The position numbers and the translations under genes are program-made. A model generated the notes under the pieces. The model was not told the DNA's origin. It saw only the letters and a program-made list of their open reading frames with translations, and made no database searches. Shown here piece by piece: positions 1 to 9,294 of a stretch of DNA of 64,000 nt; positions within the stretch are counted from its first letter, which is position 1; the number at the start of each line of letters is the position of its first letter. The DNA comes from Pseudomonas resinovorans NBRC 106553 (GTDB taxonomy: Bacteria > Pseudomonadota > Gammaproteobacteria > Pseudomonadales > Pseudomonadaceae), in NCBI RefSeq assembly GCF_000412695.1, contig NC_021499.1, forward strand, positions 2,790,001 through 2,854,000. Reading direction: 5' to 3'.

Positions 1-358
1 AGTTGTACTCCTCGCTGGAGTGGTGGACCACGTGCGACGCCCAGAGGAGATTGACCTCGTGGCCCATACGGTGGTGCCAGTAGTAGCAGAAGTCGTAGCC
101 GATCAGGCCGATGGCCCAGACCCACCACTGCGAGGTGTCCAGCTCGAACAGCGCCAGGTATTGGTAGGCCAGTACGTAGACGCCGAAGTTCAGTACCCGG
201 ACGAAGAGGTTGACCACCTGGCCGCTGAGGCCGAGGGAGATGCTCGAGAGCGTGTCGCTCAAGGCGAAGGTCTGTTTATGACGCCAGGCACCCCAGAGCA
301 TTTCCACCACCAGCAGGAGAATGAACAGGGGGACGGCGTAGACAATTGCGTTGGGCAT
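1..358 (-). CDS. Sterol desaturase / fatty acid hydroxylase family protein (3' end outside window)
   Basis: The first 119 residues of a membrane di-iron hydroxylase-type protein, with the start codon at 356-358. An N-terminal hydrophobic segment (about residues 5-20) is followed by further membrane stretches. Around residues 95-118 are the family's histidine clusters, HHRMGH and HVVHH, which hold the di-iron centre in the sterol desaturase superfamily. The C-terminal half and the last histidine box lie beyond base 1, so the substrate cannot be judged. It reads away from the AraC gene at 459 in the same direction and could be co-regulated with it. Confidence 0.85.
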   Translation of the reverse strand, partial: MPNAIVYAVPLFILLLVVEMLWGAWRHKQTFALSDTLSSISLGLSGQVVNLFVRVLNFGVYVLAYQYLALFELDTSQWWVWAIGLIGYDFCYYWHHRMGHEVNLLWASHVVHHSSEEYN

Positions 359-458
359 ACTGCCTCCTTGTTGTTGTCGGAGGCAGGCTAACCCCTGGGC
401 CCAGGGCGAGCCTTCGGCAAGGCGCCGGGTCGCGTGCTGTAAGGCGACAACTTGGTGC

Positions 459-1487
459 TCAGCTATCCTCGGCCATGGCCAGGAACTTGCGGTAGTCCGC
501 CGGCGACAATCCACGGAACTGGCGGAAGGCATGGCTGAAGGCGCTGGCCTGGGAATAGCCGAGCATCAGCGAGATATCCATGACGCTGGATTCGGTGCAG
601 CGCAGGTAGTGATCGGCCAGTTCCATGCGCACGGCTTCAAGCACCAGGGAGAAGCTCTCGTTCTCCATCGCCAGCTTGCGCTGCAGGGTGCGTGGCGACA
701 TGGCCAGATGGCGGGCGACGCTTTCCAGGCTGGCGTCGCCGTTGGGCAATGCCTCGACGAGAAAGGCGCGCACCCGGGCGATGACGGAGTAGGGCGCATA
801 GGAGCGCCCGAGCTGGACGTCGGCCTCCAGCAGCATGCTCCGGTGGGTGCGTGGATCGGCGCCCAGCACCGGGGCGCGCAGCATCTCCTCGGGAAATACC
901 AGGCCGTTCATGTGGCTGTTGAACTGCACGGGGCAGCCGAAGAAACGCTCGTAGTGTTCGGGGGCGCCCAGCGCGGCATGGCGCATATGGACTTCCAGCG
1001 GTGGCATGTTCGTGCCGATCAACCAGCGGCCGAACGCGGTCCAGCCGATGAGTACCGCCTCTTGCAGCAGGGCGCTGTAGGGTTCCAGTTCGGTGATGCG
1101 ACAGTCCTCGATCGTCACACGCTCGCCGTCCATGGCGATGCGTGTCTGGCTCGAGGGGCTGTCGAAGACGATCTTGCCGAAGCGCCGGATCATGCCCATG
1201 GCATCGCCCAGGGTGTTGCTGGTCATGGCCACGTAGCCCAGGCAGCCGTAGGTGCCGGGCCGCACGGTGGCCCCCACCAGCAAACCGAAATGTGCCTGGC
1301 CGCAGGCCTCGCTGGCCAGTGCCATCAAGTCGCGCAGCTGGCGCATGGGGATGCGTTGGATGGGATCGGCGAGCTGGGTCCTGGACAGGCCCACCTGCCG
1401 GCACAGGGCGTCCTCGTCGCAACCCTGTTGGACGGCGATGCTGAGGACGTGACTGACGAAGGCGGCACTTGTACTGGCAGGGCGCAT
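459..1487 (-). CDS. AraC family transcriptional regulator
   Basis: About 342 residues. The N-terminal two thirds match the arabinose-binding-like sensor domain of the OruR/ArgR-type AraC subgroup (VGLSRTQLADPIQRIP, then the GTYGCLGYVAMTSNTLGDAM region). The C-terminal 100 residues are a double helix-turn-helix (SLESVARHLAMSPRTLQRKL, then DISLMLGYSQASAFSHAFRQFRGLSPADYRK). The frame stays open 21 codons upstream, but the methionine at 1487 gives the family's usual length. Such regulators usually control a neighbouring metabolic operon; the desaturase-like gene downstream on the same strand is the nearest candidate. The effector is unknown. Confidence 0.9.
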   Translation of the reverse strand: MRPASTSAAFVSHVLSIAVQQGCDEDALCRQVGLSRTQLADPIQRIPMRQLRDLMALASEACGQAHFGLLVGATVRPGTYGCLGYVAMTSNTLGDAMGMIRRFGKIVFDSPSSQTRIAMDGERVTIEDCRITELEPYSALLQEAVLIGWTAFGRWLIGTNMPPLEVHMRHAALGAPEHYERFFGCPVQFNSHMNGLVFPEEMLRAPVLGADPRTHRSMLLEADVQLGRSYAPYSVIARVRAFLVEALPNGDASLESVARHLAMSPRTLQRKLAMENESFSLVLEAVRMELADHYLRCTESSVMDISLMLGYSQASAFSHAFRQFRGLSPADYRKFLAMAEDS

Positions 1488-1975
1488 GGCGAATCGATGT
1501 GTTGGCTGTCGCCCGGAGGCCTGGGCTTGAAGGCTGGTGATCGGGCGCACTCTAGCAATGCCTGAGCCTGTTCGGCCACACCCCGGGGACCCTGGTGTCG
1601 GCAGAAAGGAAGTGGCCTGTCAGATAGTTCTGATAAAGAACGCTAAAGGCCTTCTTTACCTCGCGCTTGCGCAATCGCGCCAACCTCCTGTCGATTGGGC
1701 GCCATCCGCTCTCAATGCCGCGTTTTCAGGCGTTTTCCATCCTTTCTCCGTCATTTTTCTGCCATTTCTTTGGGCTTTCGACGGGCGTGCCAATACCTTG
1801 ACTGTGTGGCATTTACATTTTGATACATCTGCTCTTAAGTCAGCTTATTGACGTTCTGCGGCGCTAAACAAAACGAGCGAAAGCTCAATCAGCCCATACC
1901 TTCGTCGGCGCGTTTTCCAACAGAGATGCCATAAGGCATCCAGCCGGTGTCGAGGGCCAGCAACTGGAGATAGTC
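1488..1975. other. Intergenic region between araC-type gene and multicopper oxidase
   Basis: About 490 bases without a convincing gene. It holds the divergent control region of the AraC gene and the copper oxidase operon, including a short inverted repeat near 1627-1641 (GTTCT, 5-base spacer, AGAAC) and the promoter candidate listed separately. Confidence 0.5.
1798..1825 (+). promoter_or_regulatory. Possible sigma-70 promoter for the multicopper oxidase operon
   Basis: TTGACT (1798-1803) is followed after 16 bases by TTGATA (1820-1825). It lies about 150 bases upstream of the oxidase start in an A/T-rich stretch that contrasts with the surrounding sequence. Motif match only. Confidence 0.35.
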
Positions 1976-3766
1976 ATGAAACGCCCTGACTGCGAGCACG
2001 CGACAGGTCGGCCGGAGGACTCGGTCGACGGCGAGGGGAGAAGGAAGTTTCTCAAACTGACGGCAGCGACCATGGCGGCGCCGCTGCTGATGACAACCAC
2101 GACGAGGGCCCGGGCCGAAACCGCGATTCCAGTGTTTCCACCCAGTCCACCCACGGTGCCCTGGGCCCATGAACTGCCCACCCAGGTGAATCCGGCGGGC
2201 GCTGTTTCGTCGTTGAGTCCGGTACCTACGGAGGCGGCCAACGTCGCCGGTGGCGAGGCGGGGCGCAGCCCCCACCAGCGCTGGGCGCAGTTCGCCCCGG
2301 GCGCGTTGCTCTACGAGATCAGCGCGGTCGAGCGCAACGACTGGGTGTACAGCCCGTCCTACCCACCGCAGCGCATCTGGGGTTACCAGACCAATAGCAA
2401 CCCGGACAACAGCATGCCCAGCGCGACCTTCTTCGCGCGCTACGGGCGCCCATTGATCTGCCGCATCCATAACAAGCTGCCGCAGAACCACGTCGGCTTC
2501 GGCACCCCGGAGATATCCACCCACCTGCACAACCTGCATTGCGGGTCGGAGAGCGATGGCTTCCCGGGCGACTACTACAGCCCCAACAAGTACGGTCCGA
2601 CGCTGACGGCCAAGGGTCGCTTCAAGGATCACCTCTACTCCAACGTCAAGGCCGGGTTCGAGGCGCGCCAGGATCTCAAGGGCGATCCCACCGAGGCACT
2701 GGGGACGCTCTTCTATCACGACCACACCCTGGACTTCACCGCGCCGAACCTCTACCTCGGCCTGGCGGGGTTCTATTACATCTTCGATGAAGTGGATTCC
2801 GGTAATGAAGCCGACCCAAGCCCCACTGCGCTGCGTTTGCCGAGCCATCCCTACGACTATCCGTTGAACTTCAACGACAGGCGTTTCGACGCCAGCGGCC
2901 GGCTCTTCTATGACCAGGTCCACCCGGAAGGCGTGCTTGGCGACAAGGTCGCGGTCAACGGACGCATCGAGCCGGTGTTGCGGGTCGCGGCGCGCAAGTA
3001 CCGTTTCCGCTTGCTGAATACCGGCCCGAGCCGCTTCTACAACTTGGCCCTGGTGACGCCGACCAATGTGTTGCAGAAGTTCACCTACATCTCCAACGAC
3101 GGCAACCTGCTGCCGGCGCCCTTGCTCAACCAGACCAGCGTGACCCTGGGCGTGGCCGAGCGCGCCGACATAGTGGTGGACTTCTCCAAGTACGTGATCG
3201 GCACCCAGCTGTACCTGGTCAACCGCATGCGCCAGGTGGAGACCCGGCTGCCCAAGGACGTCAAGGAACCCGGTGATCGAGTGCTGAAGATCATCGTCGA
3301 CCGCTATCCACCCACCCAGGACCTCAGTCGCGTGCCCGCCAGCTTGCGGCCGCTGCCAGTGATCACCCCGGCCGAGATCGCCGCGGCGCCGGTACGCCGC
3401 TGGATCTTCGAGCGTGACAAGGGCATGTGGGCGATCAACGCCAAGTTCGTCGACGTGAACGTCCCCCGGGCGCAGATACCCAAGGGTGGCTACGAGATCT
3501 GGGAGCTGTCCAACGTCAACGACGGTTGGAGCCACCCCATCCATATCCACTTCGAGGAAGGGCGAATACTGCAGAAGCTGGTCAAGGGCGTCAGCGTCCC
3601 GATCCCGGCCCATGAGCAGGGTCGCAAGGACGTCTATGTGGTCGAGCCGTTCACCACCTTGCGGATTTTCCTGCGCTTTCGTGACTACAAGGGCAAGTAC
3701 CCCATGCACTGCCACAACCTGATCCACGAGGACCACGCCATGATGTTGCGTTGGGACATCGTCTGA
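1976..3766 (+). CDS. Tat-exported multicopper oxidase
   Basis: 596 residues. The leader carries a twin-arginine motif (RRKFLK, residues 22-27) and an alanine-rich cleavage region near residue 48, so export is as a folded, copper-loaded protein. All four copper-binding motifs of the laccase/bilirubin oxidase family are visible: THLHNLH, FYHDHT, SHPIHIHF and, at the C-terminus, YPMHCHNLIHEDHAMM with the type-1 copper Cys, His and axial Met. These enzymes oxidise phenolics, bilirubin-like compounds or metal ions and reduce oxygen to water; the substrate cannot be told. An SCO-type copper protein follows 25 bases downstream and probably supplies copper. Confidence 0.93.
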   Translation: MKRPDCEHATGRPEDSVDGEGRRKFLKLTAATMAAPLLMTTTTRARAETAIPVFPPSPPTVPWAHELPTQVNPAGAVSSLSPVPTEAANVAGGEAGRSPHQRWAQFAPGALLYEISAVERNDWVYSPSYPPQRIWGYQTNSNPDNSMPSATFFARYGRPLICRIHNKLPQNHVGFGTPEISTHLHNLHCGSESDGFPGDYYSPNKYGPTLTAKGRFKDHLYSNVKAGFEARQDLKGDPTEALGTLFYHDHTLDFTAPNLYLGLAGFYYIFDEVDSGNEADPSPTALRLPSHPYDYPLNFNDRRFDASGRLFYDQVHPEGVLGDKVAVNGRIEPVLRVAARKYRFRLLNTGPSRFYNLALVTPTNVLQKFTYISNDGNLLPAPLLNQTSVTLGVAERADIVVDFSKYVIGTQLYLVNRMRQVETRLPKDVKEPGDRVLKIIVDRYPPTQDLSRVPASLRPLPVITPAEIAAAPVRRWIFERDKGMWAINAKFVDVNVPRAQIPKGGYEIWELSNVNDGWSHPIHIHFEEGRILQKLVKGVSVPIPAHEQGRKDVYVVEPFTTLRIFLRFRDYKGKYPMHCHNLIHEDHAMMLRWDIV

Positions 3767-3791
3767 GGCCGCCGGCGGAGGAGCAATCACC

Positions 3792-4415
3792 ATGAATACG
3801 CGCAGAAATATGCTGGCGGGGCTCGGCGGCGCGGCCGCCCTGCTGGCGGGCTGGGCCGCGACCCGCAATGGCGACATGCTGCAGGCCGCTCCGGCGCATG
3901 CCGCCGGGGCTGTGCCTTTCCCCAATGTCACGCTCTACACCCATGAAGGACGCAAGGTGAAGTTCTACGACGACCTCATTCGCGGCAAGGTCGTGACCTT
4001 CAACATGATGTACACCCAGTGCACGGGCAAGTGCCCGACCATGACCGCCAACCTGCGGCAGTTCCAGCAGTTGCTGGGGGACAGGGCGGGGCGCAGTGTC
4101 CACATGCACTCCATTACCTTGCAGCCGCTACTGGATACCCCTGAGGTACTGAGGGCCTATGTCGAGAAATATCATCTGGGAGAGGGCTGGCAGTTCCTCA
4201 CCGGCGATCCGGACGACATAGAGGCGGTGCGGGTAAGCCTGGGCTTCTATGACGTGGACCCCGAGGTCGATCGGGACCTGACCAGCCATACCGGCCTGGT
4301 GCGCATGGGCAACGACAGCTACCAGCGCTGGACCATGGCACCGGCGTTGACCGGAGCGCAGCACATCTTCTCAACCTTGAACCACGTCGACCACGATTGG
4401 AGCGCGGCGTCCTGA
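3792..4415 (+). CDS. SCO1/SenC-family copper protein with Tat-like leader
   Basis: 207 residues. The N-terminus (NTRRNMLAGLGGAAALLAG) is a twin-arginine-like signal, followed by a thioredoxin fold. The SCO copper site CTGKCP is at residues 77-82, and the distal histidine of the family is probably in SHTGLVRMG near residue 165. SCO proteins deliver copper, classically to the CuA site of cytochrome oxidase. Here the gene directly follows a multicopper oxidase and has its own GGAGG ribosome site, so delivery to that oxidase is the better inference. A hairpin follows the stop codon. Confidence 0.9.
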   Translation: MNTRRNMLAGLGGAAALLAGWAATRNGDMLQAAPAHAAGAVPFPNVTLYTHEGRKVKFYDDLIRGKVVTFNMMYTQCTGKCPTMTANLRQFQQLLGDRAGRSVHMHSITLQPLLDTPEVLRAYVEKYHLGEGWQFLTGDPDDIEAVRVSLGFYDVDPEVDRDLTSHTGLVRMGNDSYQRWTMAPALTGAQHIFSTLNHVDHDWSAAS

Positions 4416-4425
4416 AAGGCACGAG

Positions 4426-4451
4426 GGTGTCCCTGGCGTAACAGGGACACC
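4426..4451 (+). terminator. Hairpin after the SCO gene
   Basis: Perfect 10-bp stem GGTGTCCCTG / CAGGGACACC with a 6-base loop, 10 bases after the SCO stop codon. The T-tract is weak (TCGCTTTCC), so termination may be partial. Confidence 0.6.
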
Positions 4452-4704
4452 TCGCTTTCCTTGCTTGCTTTTGGTGATAATTAACATGATTAAAGCTGTG
4501 TAAGCTGTTGTTTTTAATAAATGTACTTCTCGTAAAATTCCCTCGTTATTCGTCGCGTCCAGTCCTTTCGGTTGAAAATTTGGCGCTGCCACTTTGACGC
4601 TGGCTGCATCTGGCGCTAGGTCATTTTCCGGTCATTTGCTAATGTGAGCTTCATTTGAACAAGCTTGCTGCCGCGGTAGCGCGCGATGCACTGAGAGGTG
4701 TGGC

Positions 4705-5349
4705 TTGATTAGGGTGCTGGTGGTCGATGACCACGATCTGGTGAGAACGGGGATTACCCGCATGCTGGCCGATGTAGATGGCCTGCAGGTAGTAGGCCAG
4801 GCCGATTGCGGCGAGGAAGCCCTGAAGAAAGCGCGGGAGCTCAAGCCTGACGTCGTCCTGATGGACGTCAAGATGCCCGGCATCGGTGGCCTTGAAGCCA
4901 CTCGCAAGCTGCTGCGCAGCCATACCGACATGAAAGTGGTGGCGGTGACCGCCTGCGAGGAAGACCCTTTCCCGACCCGGCTGCTGCAAGCCGGTGCGGC
5001 GGGTTACCTGACCAAGGGCGCCGCCCTGGAAGAGATGATTCAGGCGATCCGCCAGGTCTTTGCCGGCCAGCGTTTCATCAGTCCGCAGATCGCCCAGCAA
5101 TTGGCGCTCAAGTCCTTCCAGCCGCAGTCCAATGGTTCGCCGTTCGACCTGCTTTCCGAACGGGAGATTCAGATCGCCCTGATGATCGCCAACTGCCAGA
5201 AGGTGCAGAGCATTTCGGACAAGCTCTGCCTGTCGCCGAAGACAGTGAACACCTACCGCTATCGCATCTTCGACAAGCTCTCGATTTCCAGCGACGTGGA
5301 GTTGGTACTGCTGGCGGTTCGGCACGGCATGGTAGACGCCGTCAGCTAA
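4705..5349 (+). CDS. gacA: Response regulator GacA (LuxR/FixJ type), TTG start
   Basis: 214 residues. The receiver domain has acidic residues D8-D9, phospho-acceptor D54 (LMDVKMPG) and a LuxR-type helix-turn-helix from about residue 145 ([16 protein letters not shown] ... [17 protein letters not shown]). The only start that keeps the conserved [15 protein letters not shown] opening is TTG at 4705, a start also described for gacA of other pseudomonads. GacA, phosphorylated by GacS, activates small RNAs of the Rsm system and controls secondary metabolism and lifestyle. uvrC begins one base after its stop, the classical pseudomonad arrangement. Confidence 0.97.
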   Translation: MIRVLVVDDHDLVRTGITRMLADVDGLQVVGQADCGEEALKKARELKPDVVLMDVKMPGIGGLEATRKLLRSHTDMKVVAVTACEEDPFPTRLLQAGAAGYLTKGAALEEMIQAIRQVFAGQRFISPQIAQQLALKSFQPQSNGSPFDLLSEREIQIALMIANCQKVQSISDKLCLSPKTVNTYRYRIFDKLSISSDVELVLLAVRHGMVDAVS

Positions 5350-5350
5350 G

Positions 5351-7174
5351 ATGTCCGACTCCTTCGACGCAAGTGCTTTCCTTGCCGCCTGCAGCGGTCG
5401 TCCGGGTGTCTACCGGATGTTCGATGCGGGCGGCAAGCTGCTTTATGTGGGCAAGGCGAAGAACCTGAAGAAGCGTCTCGCCAGCTACTTCCGCAAGACC
5501 GGCCTGGCACCCAAGACCGCCGCCCTGGTGGGGAAGATCGCCCAGGTCGAGACCACCATCACCGCCAACGAAACCGAGGCGCTGCTGCTGGAGCAGACGC
5601 TGATCAAGGAATGGCGGCCGCCGTACAACATCCTGCTCCGGGATGACAAGTCCTACCCCTACGTGCATCTCAGCGACGGCGATTTCCCCCGGCTGAGTAT
5701 CCACCGTGGCGCGAAGAAGCAGAAGGGGCGCTATTTCGGCCCTTATCCCAGTGCCGGTGCCATCCGCGAGAGCCTCAATCTGTTGCAGAAGGCCTTCCTG
5801 GTTCGCCAGTGCGAGGACAGCTACTACAAGAACCGCACACGGCCCTGCCTGCAATACCAGATCAAGCGCTGCAAGGCGCCATGCGTGGGGCTGGTGGAGC
5901 CGGGCGAGTACGCCGAAGACGTGCGCCACTCGGTGATGTTCCTGGAGGGGCGCAGCAATGCACTGTCCCAGGAACTCTCCAGCGGCATGGAAGAGGCGGC
6001 CATGCGCCTGGACTTCGAGCGTGCGGCTGAACTGCGTGACCAGATTTCCATCCTGCGCCGCGTGCAGGACCAGCAGAGCATGGAGGGCGGCACCGGCGAT
6101 ATCGATGTGATCGCCGCCTTCGCCACGCCGGGCGGCGCCTGCGTGCACCTGATCAGCGTGCGCGGCGGACGCGTGCTCGGCAGCAAGAATTTCTTCCCCC
6201 AGGTCGCGATAGAAGAAGAGGGCGCCGACGTACTGGTGGCCTTCATCGGCCAGTACTACCTGGGCAACCAGGAACGGGACCTGCCCAGCGAACTGATCGT
6301 CAACACGACCCATGAAGACTTCCCGACCCTCATCGCCGCCATCGCCGAACTGCGCGGTCGGGAGCTGGACATCAGTCACCGGGTGCGTGGCACTCGCGCG
6401 CGCTGGCAGCAGCTGGCGGTCACCAACGCCGAGCAAGCCCTGACGGCGCGGCTGGCCAATCGGCAGCACACGGCCGCGCGTTTCGAGGCCCTCGCCGAAG
6501 CCCTGGGCCTCGACGAGGCGCCGCAGCGTCTGGAGTGCTACGACATCAGCCATTCGAGCGGCGAGGCCACCGTGGCGTCCTGCGTGGTGTTCGGGCCCGA
6601 AGGCGCCCTGAAGTCCGACTATCGCCGCTACAACATCGAAGGCGTCACCGCGGGCGACGACTACGCGGCCATGCACCAGGCGCTGTCGCGGCGCTTCAGC
6701 AAACTGAAGGACGGGGAGGGCAAGCTGCCCGACGTGTTGCTGGTGGACGGTGGCAAGGGCCAGTTGGCCATGGCCCAGGAAGTCCTCCGGGAGCTGGCGG
6801 TACCGGAGCTGATCCTGCTCGGCGTCGCCAAGGGTGTAACCCGCAAGCCCGGTTTCGAAACCCTCTACCTGAACGACGCTGCCCACGAATTCACCTTGCC
6901 GGCGGACTCCCCCGCACTGCACCTGATCCAGCAGATCCGCGACGAGGCGCACCGTTTTGCCATCACTGGGCACCGTGCGCGGCGTGGCAAGGCGCGGAGT
7001 ACCTCGAGCCTGGAAGAGGTGGCGGGAGTAGGGCCCAAGCGCCGTCGGGAGCTGCTCAAGCACTTTGGCGGGCTGCAGGAGCTCAACCGCGCCAGCATCG
7101 AGGAAATCGCCAAGGCGCCCGGGATCAGCAAAAAGCTTGCTGAGTCGATTTATGCGGCCCTGCACAGCGAGTAG
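5351..7174 (+). CDS. uvrC: Excinuclease ABC subunit C
   Basis: 607 residues, full length. The N-terminal GIY-YIG nuclease ([26 protein letters not shown]) makes the 3' incision. A UVR motif near residues 200-235 ([19 protein letters not shown]) binds UvrB, then comes the RNase H-like 5' nuclease domain ([29 protein letters not shown]), and the end is tandem helix-hairpin-helix ([21 protein letters not shown]). It acts in nucleotide excision repair. It is translationally coupled to gacA and probably shares its transcript. Confidence 0.98.
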   Translation: MSDSFDASAFLAACSGRPGVYRMFDAGGKLLYVGKAKNLKKRLASYFRKTGLAPKTAALVGKIAQVETTITANETEALLLEQTLIKEWRPPYNILLRDDKSYPYVHLSDGDFPRLSIHRGAKKQKGRYFGPYPSAGAIRESLNLLQKAFLVRQCEDSYYKNRTRPCLQYQIKRCKAPCVGLVEPGEYAEDVRHSVMFLEGRSNALSQELSSGMEEAAMRLDFERAAELRDQISILRRVQDQQSMEGGTGDIDVIAAFATPGGACVHLISVRGGRVLGSKNFFPQVAIEEEGADVLVAFIGQYYLGNQERDLPSELIVNTTHEDFPTLIAAIAELRGRELDISHRVRGTRARWQQLAVTNAEQALTARLANRQHTAARFEALAEALGLDEAPQRLECYDISHSSGEATVASCVVFGPEGALKSDYRRYNIEGVTAGDDYAAMHQALSRRFSKLKDGEGKLPDVLLVDGGKGQLAMAQEVLRELAVPELILLGVAKGVTRKPGFETLYLNDAAHEFTLPADSPALHLIQQIRDEAHRFAITGHRARRGKARSTSSLEEVAGVGPKRRRELLKHFGGLQELNRASIEEIAKAPGISKKLAESIYAALHSE

Positions 7175-7206
7175 AATGCCGCATTCCTTCAGAACCAGCC
7201 GTAACG

Positions 7207-7767
7207 ATGAATATTCCAAACCTCCTCACCGTTCTTCGCGTACTGCTCATTCCCGTCTTCATTCTGCTGTTCTATCTGCCGTTCTCCTGGAGCTACCTGG
7301 CAGCCAGCGTGGTCTTCGCCATCGCCGCGATTACCGACTGGTTCGATGGTTACCTGGCGCGGCGCTGGCAGCAGAGCACGCCCTTCGGCGCCTTCCTCGA
7401 CCCGGTGGCGGACAAGCTGATGGTGGCGGTCGCATTGGTCCTGCTAGTGGAAGAGCACCACAACCTCTGGCTGACCCTGCCGGCGGCTACCATCATCGGT
7501 CGTGAGATCGTGGTATCCGCCTTGCGCGAATGGATGGCGGAACTGGGCGCGCGCGCTCATGTAGCGGTATCCAATCTCGGCAAGTGGAAGACCGCGGCGC
7601 AGATGCTGGCCCTGGTCATCCTGCTGGCCAACCCGCCGCTGCTCAACCTCTGGGTGGGTATCGGTTATTTCCTGCTGATCCTGGCTGCGGCACTGACCCT
7701 CTGGTCCATGCTGCACTACCTGCTGGCTGCCTGGCCGCACCTGCGGGCGGACCCAAAGGAAAAATAA
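7207..7767 (+). CDS. pgsA: CDP-diacylglycerol--glycerol-3-phosphate 3-phosphatidyltransferase
   Basis: 186 residues with four or more membrane segments. The CDP-alcohol phosphotransferase signature D-G-x2-A-R-x8-G-x3-D-x3-D is complete ([23 protein letters not shown], about residues 44-66). It makes phosphatidylglycerophosphate, the committed precursor of phosphatidylglycerol and cardiolipin. It follows uvrC by 32 bases, completing the gacA-uvrC-pgsA cluster, and precedes the tRNA cluster. Confidence 0.97.
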   Translation: MNIPNLLTVLRVLLIPVFILLFYLPFSWSYLAASVVFAIAAITDWFDGYLARRWQQSTPFGAFLDPVADKLMVAVALVLLVEEHHNLWLTLPAATIIGREIVVSALREWMAELGARAHVAVSNLGKWKTAAQMLALVILLANPPLLNLWVGIGYFLLILAAALTLWSMLHYLLAAWPHLRADPKEK

Positions 7768-7787
7768 AGCTTTTTTGAATCAAGGGG

Positions 7788-7815
7788 TTGACGGCTGTTC
7801 GTGAATCTATAGAAT
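7788..7815 (+). promoter_or_regulatory. Promoter of the tRNA-Gly/tRNA-Cys transcript
   Basis: TTGACG (7788-7793), 16 bases, TAGAAT (7810-7815), then a GC-rich discriminator (GGCGCCCG), typical of stringently controlled stable-RNA promoters. It ends about 20 bases before tRNA-Gly. Confidence 0.65.
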
Positions 7816-7836
7816 GGCGCCCGTCAACACGACAAA

Positions 7837-7912
<76 letters not shown>

Positions 7913-7953
7913 GTTTCACGCGACGCCGCCGCCGATAGCGGCGTCATCGTTTA

Positions 7954-8027
7954 GGCCGGATGGCAGAGTGGTCATGCAGCGGATTGCAAATCCGTGTACG
8001 CCGGTTCGATTCCGACTTCGGCCTCCA
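7954..8027 (+). tRNA. tRNA-Cys (GCA), island attachment site
   Basis: 74 bases. Acceptor GGCCGGA pairs with the 3' TTCGGCC, the anticodon loop ATTGCAAAT gives GCA, the T-loop is GGTTCGATTCC, and CCA is encoded. The gene is intact, but its 3' part (from 7980) recurs inverted at 9337-9384 and decayed in direct orientation at 49230-49280, the signature of an integrase that uses the tRNA 3' half as its core. Confidence 0.96.
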
Positions 8028-8067
8028 TCTAAAAAGCCCCGTAGATCATCGATCTACGGGGCTTTTT
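7980..8067 (+). repeat. Left att sequence / arm A of the tRNA-Cys inverted repeat
   Basis: The 3' 48 bases of tRNA-Cys plus its terminator. The reverse complement of 9295-9384 matches this 88-base stretch with one visible mismatch, in the terminator stem. It marks the left island end. Confidence 0.85.
8031..8067 (+). terminator. Rho-independent terminator of the tRNA transcript
   Basis: AAAAAGCCCCGTAGAT, short loop, ATCTACGGGGCTTTTTT: a long GC-rich stem and T-run four bases after tRNA-Cys. The A-run upstream makes it bidirectional. The same hairpin is copied at 9295 and 49281. Confidence 0.9.
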
Positions 8068-8125
8068 TCATTCCTTGCGAAAGTACGCTTGGCGGATAGT
8101 TTTGGGACGCGTCCCATAACTTCCA

Positions 8126-8395
8126 TCACCTCGACGGCTTCGCAACGGCACCGACACGGCGGTAAACGCGCTCCGTGATCTCTTCCTTGCTATGACCGAG
8201 AAGCACGCTGGCATCGGCCACGTCGCGGATCTCGCTGGCCGCTTTCGGCCTGATATCCCGGAACTGGAACTGACGAATGCGATCGGCCAGTTCCGCCTCG
8301 CCGCGTTCGTCGGCCGCCGCTGCGGCGCTTGCACGGGCGTCGTCCCAGCGGTTGCGCAGCATCGGCCAGGAAACCCGCAGTACCCGATCTCCGTC
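8126..8395 (-). pseudogene. Phage tyrosine integrase, C-terminal fragment
   Basis: The last 85 or so residues of a tyrosine recombinase: FQFRDIRPKAASEI holds the second catalytic Arg, ASVLLGHSKEEITERVYRR holds the conserved His and the nucleophilic Tyr. The 3' end lies about 100 bases from tRNA-Cys, the usual place of an integrase beside its att site. The N-terminal core-binding domain and first catalytic Arg are gone; upstream the sequence switches frame into a terminase start. Inactive remnant. Confidence 0.8.
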
Positions 8396-8496
8396 GCGCG
8401 GTTCTTGCTGCACTTGGCCCTGATCGCCGCTTGCGTCGCGTTGAGATTGACCAGGTATTCCTCGACGAACAGGCGCCGCTTCTTGGTCAGCGCCAT
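8380..8496 (-). pseudogene. Phage terminase small subunit, N-terminal fragment
   Basis: About 37 residues (ALTKKRRLFVEEYLVNLNATQAAIRA) match the DNA-binding start of the terminase small subunit (KxRRFVEEYLxxLNATQAAIRAGYS). After about residue 37 the frame runs on into the integrase sequence out of frame. The gene was cut by a deletion that removed its remainder and almost all of the phage genome up to the integrase. The exact joint is uncertain by about 15 bases. Confidence 0.75.
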
Positions 8497-8513
8497 GTGT
8501 TACCTCACAAACG

Positions 8514-8537
8514 AAAAGCCCCGCACTGGGCGGGGCT
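8514..8537 (-). terminator. Minus-strand terminator
   Basis: On the minus strand AGCCCCGC, loop CCAGT, GCGGGGCT, then TTTTCG. It lies 17 bases after the stop of the gene at 8554-9006. Confidence 0.7.
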
Positions 8538-8553
8538 CGTAGTTGAGCGAGAC

Positions 8554-9006
8554 CTACTTCTCAGGTCCGCGAGCAACAGCGTAAAGGATGGAAAGCGCTA
8601 GCATCGCATAGCCATTGCTGTTGCCGAATGTTGGCATTGGAGGCGCGATTTCACTCCCCGGGAATACCCCCAACTCGGTTACCCAGATCGCCCAAACTGG
8701 TATCCACTCCTTCTGGTCTTGACGATTGAGTTCCACCTTTTCGACCAGGCACTGGCATCTGCTGCCCTTTTCGTCAACGGAAAAGACCAAGCGAATTCTG
8801 GCCTCCCCGTAGGGTGTATCGATTGCCACGTTACCGTCGTTCTGAAGGTCGAAGTTCACTCCCCACTCTTCTTTCGCATACTCAGAGTCAAAGACCGACT
8901 TGATCTTTTGGAGAATAGTCTTTGCTCGACCAAGAAGGTTGTGTGTGTCGTGGGTAGCATGGCGGACAAGCCTGACCTCTTCCTCTGTGAACTGTTTAAA
9001 TTGCAT
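8554..9006 (-). CDS. Hypothetical prophage protein
   Basis: 150 residues, no family recognised. The frame continues upstream, but AGGAGG sits seven bases before the methionine at 9006, which decides the start. The N-terminal half (FTEEEVRLVRHATHDTHNLLGRAKTILQKIKSVFDSEYAKEEWGV) looks alpha-helical; the middle is beta-rich with a short Cys pair (CQC). A hydrophobic segment near the C-terminus (YAMLALSILYAVA) could anchor it in the membrane. It lies between phage remnants with its own terminator and may be a phage accessory (moron) gene. Function unknown. Confidence 0.6.
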   Translation of the reverse strand: MQFKQFTEEEVRLVRHATHDTHNLLGRAKTILQKIKSVFDSEYAKEEWGVNFDLQNDGNVAIDTPYGEARIRLVFSVDEKGSRCQCLVEKVELNRQDQKEWIPVWAIWVTELGVFPGSEIAPPMPTFGNSNGYAMLALSILYAVARGPEK

Positions 9007-9165
9007 GGCAACCTCCTGTCGTGAGTGGACAGGCAGTATGCCGTCACTTGTGAGCCTGACGCCGCTCCTTGCCGTCCCAGCCTGGGGGTAATCCAGCAGT
9101 GCAGCCAGGTTGCCACGGCAGCGCCACACGCCGGCGGCGAACAGCGCCAGCAGGCCTGCCAGTGG

Positions 9166-9294
9166 TCAGGGGCGCGGCTCGATCCGCACCTTGCCGTCCA
9201 GGATGTAGATCACCATCGCGCCGCAGAAGGCCATGACCAGGGCTGAAGCCAGGTAATGCCTTGTTTCTTCGCCAATGCACTTTCTGCAGAGCAA
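9166..9294 (-). pseudogene. 5'-truncated small membrane protein of the prophage
   Basis: The reading frame LCRKCIGEETRHYLASALVMAFCGAMVIYILDGKVRIEPRP has one clear membrane helix (LASALVMAFCGAMVIYIL) after a CxxC pair and stops at 9166. It is open exactly up to base 9294, where the inverted tRNA-Cys copy begins, so its 5' end was cut by the rearrangement. A TTG at 9294 would give 42 residues. The position among lysis genes would suit a holin-like or other small phage membrane protein, but no family is recognised. Confidence 0.45.

Noticed and set aside
1889..3931. 680-codon open frame on the minus strand across the multicopper oxidase
   Set aside because: It is antisense to an unmistakable oxidase with all four copper motifs; long antisense frames are expected at this GC content.
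5342..7219. 625-codon open frame antisense to uvrC
   Set aside because: The uvrC reading has complete domains in order; the antisense frame has no recognisable domain.
8068..8496. A single 142-residue gene
   Set aside because: Only its first 37 or so residues are terminase-like; the remainder is the integrase sequence read out of frame.
9044..9280. A 78-residue minus-strand protein
   Set aside because: Another frame of the same stretch has a clear membrane helix ending at 9166; this frame is arginine-rich and featureless.
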